IMG/VR virus record: IMGVR_UViG_3300032053_000557
Coordinates: 1 to 22,868 of that record
From: a virus
Length of the DNA stretch: 22,868 nt
Strand: one strand, 5' to 3'
Of the stretch, positions 1 through 6,280 are shown piece by piece. The notes below the pieces were generated by a model. The model was not told where the DNA came from and searched no databases. It saw nothing but the letters and a program-made list of their open reading frames with translations. The position numbers and the translations under genes are program-made. Numbering within the stretch: position 1 is the stretch's first letter; each line of letters starts with the position of its first letter.

Positions 1-338
1 TGTTCTGTTGGAAACAGACCTTAAACCCCGGATCAGATGAGCCGTTATTCCATAATTTCACGGAACATGGCAGACCGAGCGAATGGATTCGAGAGGACTT
101 GAAGGCGGCGAACTTGCCGACTAAGGATTATGAGGGCCGTAAAATTGATTTTCACAGCCTACGCGGCTCGTACATCACGTTTCTTGCCAACAGCCAAACT
201 CCAGTGAGGGTCACGCAGGAACTTGCAAGGCATTCAAACCCAGCCCTTACAATGAATGTTTATGCGAAAGTCCTGCCGGAAATTCAAAAGCAAGCGGTTC
301 GGTCTTTGCCTGATATAAATCCTTTGCTTTTATATTAG
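1..338 (+). CDS. int: Tyrosine recombinase (phage integrase), C-terminal part, cut by the window edge
   Basis: The frame is open from base 3 to the TAG at 336-338, so the visible part is the C-terminal catalytic half of a longer gene. The conserved end of the tyrosine recombinase fold is clear: HSLRG (second catalytic Arg, with Gly where His is common), then LARHSNPALT with the third-box His, then the nucleophile Tyr in MNVYAKV. The first-box Arg lies outside the window. Family knowledge: these enzymes integrate and excise temperate phage DNA at att sites through a 3'-phosphotyrosine intermediate. The next gene, 29 bp downstream, is an AlpA/Xis-type protein, which fits an int-xis module. No att core or tRNA gene is visible. 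Identification as an integrase is firm; its use by this phage is inferred from position. Confidence 0.93.
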   Translation, partial: FCWKQTLNPGSDEPLFHNFTEHGRPSEWIREDLKAANLPTKDYEGRKIDFHSLRGSYITFLANSQTPVRVTQELARHSNPALTMNVYAKVLPEIQKQAVRSLPDINPLLLY

Positions 339-367
339 ATAATTAAAAATTTTAGAAGGGGTATGGT

Positions 368-586
368 ATGAAGAGTGAAAATTTAGACAAGCTTTTGTTG
401 TCCGTAAGTGAAGTTTGTAAAATATTAAGTATATCACGGGGAACATATTTCGTGCTTAAGGCGGCTGGTCGAATCGGGCCAAAGGAAATTAAATTTGGGG
501 TAAAAATATATTTGCGTAAAAACGAAATTTACGCATGGGTTGACGCGGGATGTCCATCAAAAAACAAATGGCGCTGGGAGAAATAA
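368..586 (+). CDS. AlpA/excisionase-type helix-turn-helix protein
   Basis: This 72-residue protein starts at ATG 368 behind a purine-rich GAAGGGG site. It has the layout of small MerR-like HTH excisionases (HTH_17/AlpA family): VSEVCKILSISRGTYFVLK (about residues 13-31) forms the helix-turn-helix, followed by a short wing (GPKEIKFGVKIYLR) and a helix with W and the AGCPSKNKW tail common in this family. Family knowledge: such proteins bind att-site DNA to favour excision or act as small transcription regulators. It lies between the integrase and a T5orf172 gene, so an excisionase or directionality role is likely. A plain repressor or activator is the main alternative. Base composition here is AT-rich compared with the late genes. 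Confidence 0.8.
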   Translation: MKSENLDKLLLSVSEVCKILSISRGTYFVLKAAGRIGPKEIKFGVKIYLRKNEIYAWVDAGCPSKNKWRWEK

Positions 587-587
587 A

Positions 588-1148
588 ATGGGTATTTATG
601 TTTTTGCTGTTGTATCAAACGAATATCAAATTAGCGAAATATCGAATTTAAAACATAGTAATACGATAAAGATTGGATATTCAGAAAATTATGATAACGC
701 ATTAAAAAGAATTTTAGAGATGCAAACCGGATGTCCATACAAGATATGTCTCTTGTGTTGGAATGAAAAATTAAATAGAGAATATGAGAACATGTTTCAT
801 AAATTGTTAAATCCATTTCGTATAAAAATAACAAAGGGGCATGAATGGTTCAAGGAAAACATGCGATGGGAAAATGCCAAGATAAAATATTGCCGAAATG
901 GAAGTATATCAAAATGGACCAGACAAATTGAATGTCCTGTTTTTTGTTCTATAATCAAAATTATATCCAATTTGACCTTAAAACAAAAAAACGCCTTGTG
1001 TTCAATGATGGGATATGAATCTCTTGATATGGCATTTATGTTATTTTTCAATGCCAATTTAAAAACGTGGAAAAATTACGGCGAAACACAAGAAGAAACA
1101 ATCCAATTCCTTAAAAATTTACAGGGATTATTCATTATAAATCAGTGA
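588..1148 (+). CDS. T5orf172 / GIY-YIG-superfamily-like protein
   Basis: I start this 186-residue protein at ATG 588, one base after the upstream stop and behind GGGAG; the same frame is open further upstream inside the xis gene, but that part is a shadow. The N-terminal ~90 residues match the T5orf172/MUG113 pattern: GIYVF start, KIGYSEN (27-34), RILEMQTGCP (41-50), an E..FH segment (67-71) and GHEWFKE (84-90). Family knowledge: these domains belong to the GIY-YIG nuclease fold and occur in phage and mobile-element proteins; many are not shown to cut DNA. The C-terminal ~95 residues are unrecognised. The gene is clearly more AT-rich than its neighbours downstream, suggesting separate acquisition. 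Its stop codon lies inside a copy of the dispersed repeat, so its C-terminus may be repeat-derived. Confidence 0.72.
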   Translation: MGIYVFAVVSNEYQISEISNLKHSNTIKIGYSENYDNALKRILEMQTGCPYKICLLCWNEKLNREYENMFHKLLNPFRIKITKGHEWFKENMRWENAKIKYCRNGSISKWTRQIECPVFCSIIKIISNLTLKQKNALCSMMGYESLDMAFMLFFNANLKTWKNYGETQEETIQFLKNLQGLFIINQ

Positions 1149-1168
1149 AATCTGCGCAATCTGTGGTT
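1139..1168 (+). repeat. Dispersed repeat A, right half only
   Basis: This segment ends in AATCTGTGGTT (1158-1168), the right arm of the dispersed inverted repeat seen six more times in the window. It begins AAATCAGTGAAATCTG, and the TGA at 1146-1148 within it ends the T5orf172 gene. No left arm is present. A related short tandem (AATCCAA twice, 1203-1216) follows just downstream. Confidence 0.75.
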
Positions 1169-1274
1169 AAAAAATATCAGCATGGATGCTTAAAAAATCG
1201 ACAATCCAAAATCCAAAACAGAAAACGAGAAACAAGTCATCCGGTCGCAAAAAGAGGCAGCCGACTACTGCGGC

Positions 1275-1790
1275 GTGGAACCGCGGACCGTCCGCAACTG
1301 GGAACAAGAAGAAGTCCTCCGCGACAAGAGGGGCCGGTACGATATTGCAAAATTAGACGCCCATCGACTCAACGGTAATCCGGAAAAACCCAATGTCAAA
1401 CAGCAGGTCCTTTTCGCGGACCTCGATCTGAAAAGTAAAAAAAGCGAACTGGCCCAGTTGCAGATCAACATGCAGTCCGGAAAACTCATTCTCGTCGAAG
1501 AGATTGACCGGCAGCGGGTCAGCCGAATCATCGAGGTACGGCGTGTGCTGATGTCGCTGGTGCGAAAATTGCCGGCCAAGCTGCAGAACCTGAATGTCCA
1601 CCGGATGCAGGAGGTCTGCCGCGATGAGATTTATCGCTGCTTAGATATTTTCGCGGGGGAAAAATTAGAACCGTCCGAGGACCGCATCCGGGAACTGCTG
1701 GAGTATTACGGGAATTTGACCCCTGCGGAAAAAAGACAATTTAAAGTGAAACTCAATGACCGCCATCACCAACAAAAACCGAAGGAATAA
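1275..1790 (+). CDS. Terminase small subunit-like protein with N-terminal HTH (start uncertain)
   Basis: The frame is open from 1194 to the TAA at 1788-1790. An HTH of the Nu1/phage DNA-packaging type is visible: SQKEAADYCGVEPRTVRNWE, followed by a wing-like segment ending in RGRYDIAKLDAHRL. The rest is mostly helical, with a coiled-coil-like stretch (LDLKSKKSELAQLQINMQSGKL). Position directly before a GpA-type large subunit, with a 35-bp overlap, supports a small terminase that recognises packaging-site DNA. The only canonical start in the open frame is GTG 1275, in the middle of the HTH; starting there would delete its first helix. Upstream codons are all non-canonical, and the leader (1139-1216) is repeat sequence. 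The natural start may therefore have been lost, or a rare start such as ATC is used. Confidence 0.72.
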   Translation: MEPRTVRNWEQEEVLRDKRGRYDIAKLDAHRLNGNPEKPNVKQQVLFADLDLKSKKSELAQLQINMQSGKLILVEEIDRQRVSRIIEVRRVLMSLVRKLPAKLQNLNVHRMQEVCRDEIYRCLDIFAGEKLEPSEDRIRELLEYYGNLTPAEKRQFKVKLNDRHHQQKPKE

Positions 1791-3774
1791 CAGCCTTCTT
1801 CGGCGATCACAAGACAGGCTGTTCCAATGGCCGGACGGCCAGCCCCGTCAACAAACCCAGGGCGGGCCGCAGAATAAGCGGCGACAATCGGGCCCGCCGC
1901 GATGGACGGCGGCCGAACGCTCTGCCTGGAAGAGACCGCCGGACATCAGCACCAGCCGGCACGCGGACCTGTACCGCATCGTCGATGATACCTCGTCCGA
2001 ATCGGGACCGTGGAGAACAGACCGCACGCCCTATCTGCGCGCAATTATGGATGCCTTCGATGAACCTGACACGCAGGAAATTACCATCGTGGGCCCCGGT
2101 CGCTGCGGAAAAACCGAGGCCACGTTTAATATGATGGCCAAGCATGTCAATCTGACTCCGTCGCCGATTCTATACGCCACGGCGGTCGAGGAGATGATAC
2201 CCTCCACCGCCCGGGACCGGCTGGCGCCGATGTTTGAAAACAGCCCCGAATTAGCCAAACACCTGACGGGCCGCGACTGGGACCTGCAGGGCGCCGAGTT
2301 TCGATTTAAGACCATGCCAATGTATTTCGTAGGCCTTCGCTCCGCGATAAAATTATCCTCCCGGTCTATCGGCCTGCTAATTGTTACAGAGACGGACAAA
2401 TCGCCGGACACCCTGCAGACGGAAGGCAACCCGATACGCTTAGCCTTCCGCCGCGGCCAGACCTATCCGGATTTCAAAGCAATCTATGACTGCACGCCGA
2501 CGACGGCCGAGGGGTTTATCAATGTCTCATACCATCGCTCCGATATGCGTCGGTATTATATCCCATGCCCTCGCTGTAATGGATATCAGATTCCAAAATT
2601 CGGCAGACTGAAGGTTGACCCGCCGGACCTGCGGGACAAAGAAGTCATCATCAAAACCAATTGTGTCTATTATGAATGCGAGCATTGCAGCCATCATATT
2701 CCGCCTCAGCAGCGGGATGAAATCGTGGCAAAGGGCGTCTGGTGCCCTGAAGGATGCACGGTCAACCGCGATGGGACGTTATCGGGAAAACCCAAACGCG
2801 GGAAACTGCATGTCGGATTCTGGATTCCGCCTCTTGTCAGCCCGTGGCACAACTGGGCGGAGCTGCTGGCCGAGTGGTTCGAGCTGCAGCATGACCCGGT
2901 CAGCAAGAAAGGACGCCTGCAGGAATTCCGCAACCAGGTGATGGCCGAACTCTGGGAGGAAGAAGGGATATCCGTCAGTTATGAACATCTCAAAAAAAAT
3001 ATCGGTGCCAACCCGCGAGGATTTGTGCCGGCTGATTGCAAAATCCTTGTGGCGGGCGCCGACCCGCATAAAAACGACATAGGAGAATGGCGAATCGATT
3101 ATATGCTCAGGGCTTTTGCGCCGGGACCGCGAAGCTATGTGATTTCCGCAGGTTCCGTTGAAAGCTGGGAGATGCTGAAGGAAGAAATTCTTATCCCCTT
3201 CTTTGGACAATTGGCAGTGGACCCGGTGTTTGTCGATAGCGGCGCTGAGACGATGGAAATCTATGACTGGGCGATTCAATATCTCGGCGTCGTGTGGCCC
3301 ACCAAGGGGCTCGATTTTCTGCCGGAGATCATCCGCATCAAGCGGTGGAAACCGGAAGACGATAAAAAATGCCGGCGACGCCGCCGAAAAAACCTGGAGG
3401 GTCTGGAATGGATTGACATCGGAACGAATGAATTAAAGGACAAGGTCGCGGCGAACCTTGAAAAGGAGATCGGCGCTATCGGCAGCATAGAGTTTTATGC
3501 CGATATCCCGCCGCATATCCTTTCGCAGATTTGCGGAGAACATAAGGTCAAAGAACGCCGACGGGGACATATCGTCTCGATATGGAAACCCAAGACGGAA
3601 CACGGGGACGTGCATTTTTGGGACACATTGGTTTTAACCGAGGCGGCCGGGTATAAGAAAAAGGCATATCTGCTGCGGGATGAAAACGAGCCGGAACGAG
3701 TACCGGCGGCGATGCGGAATAGGCCGGAGAAAAAACGGATTGTGATGTCGGCGATGCCGAGACGGAGAATTTAA
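1756..3774 (+). CDS. terL: Terminase large subunit, lambda GpA family
   Basis: This 672-residue protein is the packaging motor ATPase and nuclease. A conserved GpA-like N-terminal ATPase region follows a basic, Arg/Gln-rich leader (1-60). The Walker A motif is GPGRCGKT (113-120). The Walker B position reads LLIVTETDKSP (about 207-217), where many relatives have DEVD, so the first acidic residue is Thr here. Two CxxC pairs, CPRC (271-274) and CEHC (308-311), form the zinc-knuckle-like insertion usual in GpA homologues. The nuclease half starts near VAGADPHKNDIGEWRID and includes FVDSGAET and a WPTKG segment. Length is close to lambda GpA (641). The gene overlaps the small-subunit frame by 35 bp, implying coupled translation; no good Shine-Dalgarno sequence is seen before ATG 1756. 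Confidence 0.95.
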   Translation: MTAITNKNRRNNSLLRRSQDRLFQWPDGQPRQQTQGGPQNKRRQSGPPRWTAAERSAWKRPPDISTSRHADLYRIVDDTSSESGPWRTDRTPYLRAIMDAFDEPDTQEITIVGPGRCGKTEATFNMMAKHVNLTPSPILYATAVEEMIPSTARDRLAPMFENSPELAKHLTGRDWDLQGAEFRFKTMPMYFVGLRSAIKLSSRSIGLLIVTETDKSPDTLQTEGNPIRLAFRRGQTYPDFKAIYDCTPTTAEGFINVSYHRSDMRRYYIPCPRCNGYQIPKFGRLKVDPPDLRDKEVIIKTNCVYYECEHCSHHIPPQQRDEIVAKGVWCPEGCTVNRDGTLSGKPKRGKLHVGFWIPPLVSPWHNWAELLAEWFELQHDPVSKKGRLQEFRNQVMAELWEEEGISVSYEHLKKNIGANPRGFVPADCKILVAGADPHKNDIGEWRIDYMLRAFAPGPRSYVISAGSVESWEMLKEEILIPFFGQLAVDPVFVDSGAETMEIYDWAIQYLGVVWPTKGLDFLPEIIRIKRWKPEDDKKCRRRRRKNLEGLEWIDIGTNELKDKVAANLEKEIGAIGSIEFYADIPPHILSQICGEHKVKERRRGHIVSIWKPKTEHGDVHFWDTLVLTEAAGYKKKAYLLRDENEPERVPAAMRNRPEKKRIVMSAMPRRRI

Positions 3775-3789
3775 AAACCACAAAAAAGG

Positions 3790-3862
3790 AACCACAGATT
3801 AACACAGATTTTCGCAGATAAATATTTTTAATAAATCAGTGGAATCGGTGAAATCTGTGGTT
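3790..3862 (+). repeat. Dispersed inverted repeat A, full copy
   Basis: Left arm AACCACAGATT (3790-3800) and right arm AATCTGTGGTT (3852-3862) are perfect 11-bp complements. Between them are further CACAGAT-like and ATCAGTG/ATCGGTG-like half-units, so the transcript could fold as a long imperfect hairpin. Positions 3803-3840 match 18589-18626 at 37 of 38 bases. The following ATG (3873) is 10 bp past the repeat and has no Shine-Dalgarno sequence. Confidence 0.85.
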
Positions 3863-3872
3863 ACAAAAAATT

Positions 3873-4208
3873 ATGAAAAAAGAGCAAAAGAAAAAAAATA
3901 AAGACATCATCGTCACCGGCGGATGTGTTGTGGTAAAAAATACCGGCGAGATATTGAGGGAACTAAAGAATACAGGAACACAAGAACTCAAGAACCCACG
4001 AACGCAAGAATTAAAAAAACGGGAGATGCCGAAACCGGCGGAGATTCCGGTCGGAATCCAATGTCGCAACTGTGGATGCAGACATTTTGACGTTACCCAT
4101 AAGATACCAATCTCCGGCAATCGTGAACGGCGATATATGAAATGTCGGTACTGTGGACTGATTCACCGCACAATTGAAATGGTAGAAAAAACCACATCTC
4201 ATAATTAA
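3873..4208 (+). CDS. Small zinc-ribbon protein
   Basis: The 111-residue product has a C-terminal zinc ribbon: CRNCGC (64-69) and CRYCG (91-95), separated by an Arg-rich segment (GNRERRYMK). This resembles Ogr/Delta-like or NrdR-like phage zinc ribbons that contact DNA or RNA polymerase. The N-terminal half is low in complexity: a Lys run, then two versions of a KNxxTQELK unit (about 32-48) encoded by GAACACAAGAACTCAAGAAC-like DNA, which looks like repeat sequence translated into protein. The gene follows repeat A without a visible ribosome-binding site and is followed at once by a 14-bp hairpin. Possible roles are late-gene regulator or terminase accessory factor; neither is shown by the sequence. 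Confidence 0.65.
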   Translation: MKKEQKKKNKDIIVTGGCVVVKNTGEILRELKNTGTQELKNPRTQELKKREMPKPAEIPVGIQCRNCGCRHFDVTHKIPISGNRERRYMKCRYCGLIHRTIEMVEKTTSHN

Positions 4209-4225
4209 AATTTTGTGATGAAAAC

Positions 4226-4257
4226 AAGATTTTATGCTACTGGTAGCATAAAATCTT
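4226..4257 (+). terminator. AT-rich 14-bp perfect hairpin after the zinc-ribbon gene
   Basis: Arms 4226-4239 and 4244-4257 are perfect complements (AAGATTTTATGCTA / TAGCATAAAATCTT) around a CTGG loop. It starts 17 bp after the stop at 4208 and is followed by TTAATTTTG, a poor but present U-rich tail. It could act as a weak or bidirectional terminator or an mRNA 3'-end stabiliser. Confidence 0.6.
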
Positions 4258-4336
4258 TAATTTTGGGCGGATTTTTGTTGCATTTTCCATTTCATGAGGG
4301 ATTACTTTAATATGACAAGTTCATAGTCCGGGTTTT

Positions 4337-4358
4337 GGTCAGGTTGATCAGCCTGACC
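4337..4358 (+). other. Short hairpin upstream of the main terminator
   Basis: GGTCAGG (4337-4343) pairs with CCTGACC (4352-4358) around an 8-nt loop containing the palindrome TGATCA. There is no T-tract. It sits 18 bp before the strong terminator at 4377-4421 and may be part of one structured RNA, for example an anti-terminator or processing site. That role is speculative; the hairpin is real in sequence. Confidence 0.4.
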
Positions 4359-4376
4359 GGACGAACAGGCAAAAAC

Positions 4377-4421
4377 AAGACGGCCGTCCAGGGCTGGACA
4401 CCCAGGCGGCCGTCTTTTTTT
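4377..4421 (+). terminator. Strong rho-independent terminator
   Basis: A perfect 10-bp GC-rich stem, AAGACGGCCG (4377-4386) with CGGCCGTCTT (4407-4416), is followed directly by a seven-T run (4415-4421). The 20-nt loop contains its own small inverted repeat (TCCAG..CTGGA). This is the clearest terminator in the window. It separates the terminase/zinc-ribbon group from the head genes, so the late genes downstream need read-through, antitermination or their own promoter. I could not identify a convincing promoter in 4422-4529. Confidence 0.85.
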
Positions 4422-4443
4422 GCGCCCGAAGAAAAAAAGTATT

Positions 4444-4509
4444 AACCACAGATTTCACAGATAAACACAGATTTTTTTAATCAGCGAAAATCAGTGTGAA
4501 TCGGTGGTT
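4444..4509 (+). repeat. Dispersed inverted repeat A, full copy
   Basis: Left arm AACCACAGATT (4444-4454) pairs with AATCGGTGGTT (4499-4509) with one mismatch. CACAGAT half-units recur inside. The copy lies between the terminator and the gpW-like gene, 20 bp before its ATG. Confidence 0.85.
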
Positions 4510-4529
4510 AAAAATTATGGTTGAAAATT

Positions 4530-4760
4530 ATGGTGGCAAATTATCAGACAATCATTGATGACATCAATACGGCAATCGCCGCCGGCGTCAGCAGTCCCGG
4601 CAAACTCACAACGCGAGACGGCAGAACCATCGAATACCGCGACCTCGCCGATCTTGTCGCCGCACGAAAAGAATATGCGTCCCTGCTGGCCCAGCAGACC
4701 AAAGGCGGCGGGAAACGATTCGGCATCATCCCAATGTCCCACGGTTCGGGGGTATTGTAA
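4530..4760 (+). CDS. Head-tail joining protein, gpW-like
   Basis: The product is 76 residues from ATG 4530; a TTG at 4521 in the same frame would add three residues. The pattern fits the gpW family: an N-terminal helix (YQTIIDDINTAIAAG), then the beta-hairpin segment GKLTTRDGRTIEYR, and a second helix (LADLVAARKEYASLLA). Family knowledge: gpW binds below the portal after packaging and is needed for tail attachment. Size (lambda gpW 68) and position just before the portal support the call. The gene ends one base before the portal ATG. No clear Shine-Dalgarno sequence precedes it; the repeat copy ends 20 bp upstream. Confidence 0.8.
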   Translation: MVANYQTIIDDINTAIAAGVSSPGKLTTRDGRTIEYRDLADLVAARKEYASLLAQQTKGGGKRFGIIPMSHGSGVL

Positions 4761-4761
4761 A

Positions 4762-6270
4762 ATGCAACAGGCGATTGTCAGACGCAGACAGACGGGACAA
4801 ATCCTCGACCAGTTCGGCAGGCCGTTTGAAAAATTAGCCGCCAGCTTCGCCGACAGCGCTGAAACCACACGCCTTAACTCCAGGCACTGGGCCCGGGCAA
4901 AGTCCGGAGATTTTAACGCACTCATCCAGGGAGACCTGGCCACGCTGCAGCGCCGCGCACGATATGAGATGCTCAATAACAGCTACGCCTCCGGCATCGC
5001 CGATACGCTGGCCTTCGACTTTATCGGCAGCGGACCGAAACCGCAGCTCAACAGCGGAAATGAACCCTTCGACCAGGAAGCCGAAGAGCGATTTCTCGAA
5101 TGGGCGGCACAATGTGATTTCGGCAGACAGATGGACCTCGCGGAAATCCTGCAGTCCCAGATGGCCCTTCAGCAATGCGAGGCGGGGGCATCCATCACCG
5201 TGTTGAAACGGGAGGACATACCCTACAATATCTCACTGCGACTCTTGTGCGTGGATATCGACCGGCTGGATTCCTCGGCCGGGATGATGAATACGGCCAT
5301 TAAAAACGGCATTGAATTTGATTCACTCGGCCGCCCCGTCGCCTACCACATACGAAAATATGACCCGCGGCTGGGATATACCCCCTACTCCATGCAATCC
5401 GAACGCATCATGGCCAGCGACGTCATACACCTTTATCGAATCAAGCGTCCCGGACAGATGCACGGCATACCGTGGTTTACGCCAGTATTGGATAAATTTG
5501 CGCAGTTGCGAAGATTCGTCGATGCCACGCTCGATTCGGCCGAGACGGCGGCCCAACCTTCGGCGGTCATATCCTGCAAAGACCCGGATTCCGAGGCCTC
5601 CCACAAAATACAGGAAAACGATGTCCTGGAATTTGAGCGCAATGCAATGCTCGTTCTGCCGGATAATTACGAGACGTTTCAGATCAAGCCCGAACATCCG
5701 GCGGCGACTTTTGAAATGTTCAAGGCGGAGATCATCAACGAGATCGCACGCTGCGTGCTGATGCCCTACAACGTCGCGGCAATGAACAGCGCCAAATACA
5801 ACTATGCCAGCGGCCGACTTGACCATCAGAAATATCACCGGTTCATCGCCGCCATCCGGACATGGGGAGCAAGGCGATTTTTGAACCGTGTGTTTGCCGA
5901 GTGGCTATCCGAGGGCTATCTGCTCGATGGATTTTTTACGACGCGACCCACATTCGAACAGGTGATGAAGGCCATCCGAACCATCAAATGGCAATGGGAC
6001 GGATTCGAACACGTGGACCCGGTCAAAGAAGCTGATTCGCAGAATACCCGCCTGCAAAAATCAGGCACTACAACTTTGGCCGCCGAATATGCCAAAGACG
6101 GCAAGGACTGGCGGCGCGAAACGCGACAGCGGCTTAAAGAGATATTCAGTATTTTGGAGGACGCCGACGCCGCGGGCGTGCCGAGGGAGATTGCCATGAA
6201 ATTGTTTTTTGGTGAACAAAAACAGGAAATTCAAAAAACTTATCAGGTCAATGAAGACACTGCGGATTAG
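4762..6270 (+). CDS. Portal protein, lambda gpB family
   Basis: The 502-residue product starts at ATG 4762, just after the gpW stop; the longer frame back to 4555 runs through gpW and is rejected. Lambda-type portal features are visible: an N-terminal region with RLNSRHW and DLATLQRRARYEMLNNSYASGIADTLA, LDQ/F-type core text, RLLCVDIDRLD, HLYRIKRPGQMHGIPWFTPVL (cut here as key words) and the C-terminal wing with MNSAKYNYASGRLDHQ and WEFF-like Trp segments. Family knowledge: twelve copies form the DNA entry ring and the docking site for terminase and connector. Length is close to lambda gpB (533). The protease-capsid gene starts 10 bp after its stop, so the two are probably co-translated. Confidence 0.94.
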   Translation: MQQAIVRRRQTGQILDQFGRPFEKLAASFADSAETTRLNSRHWARAKSGDFNALIQGDLATLQRRARYEMLNNSYASGIADTLAFDFIGSGPKPQLNSGNEPFDQEAEERFLEWAAQCDFGRQMDLAEILQSQMALQQCEAGASITVLKREDIPYNISLRLLCVDIDRLDSSAGMMNTAIKNGIEFDSLGRPVAYHIRKYDPRLGYTPYSMQSERIMASDVIHLYRIKRPGQMHGIPWFTPVLDKFAQLRRFVDATLDSAETAAQPSAVISCKDPDSEASHKIQENDVLEFERNAMLVLPDNYETFQIKPEHPAATFEMFKAEIINEIARCVLMPYNVAAMNSAKYNYASGRLDHQKYHRFIAAIRTWGARRFLNRVFAEWLSEGYLLDGFFTTRPTFEQVMKAIRTIKWQWDGFEHVDPVKEADSQNTRLQKSGTTTLAAEYAKDGKDWRRETRQRLKEIFSILEDADAAGVPREIAMKLFFGEQKQEIQKTYQVNEDTAD

Positions 6271-6280
6271 GAGTTTTGCG

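Noticed and set aside
1-367. Attachment site next to the integrase
   Set aside because: No tRNA end or direct repeat that could be an att core is visible, and the other prophage end is outside the window.
1145-1378. 77-codon frame starting in repeat A
   Set aside because: Its first part is repeat sequence and the rest overlaps the HTH of the small terminase in another frame; composition is Arg-rich and not protein-like.
4555-4761. Extended N-terminus of the portal gene
   Set aside because: The extension lies entirely inside the gpW-like gene in another frame; ATG 4762 follows gpW directly and gives the normal portal length.
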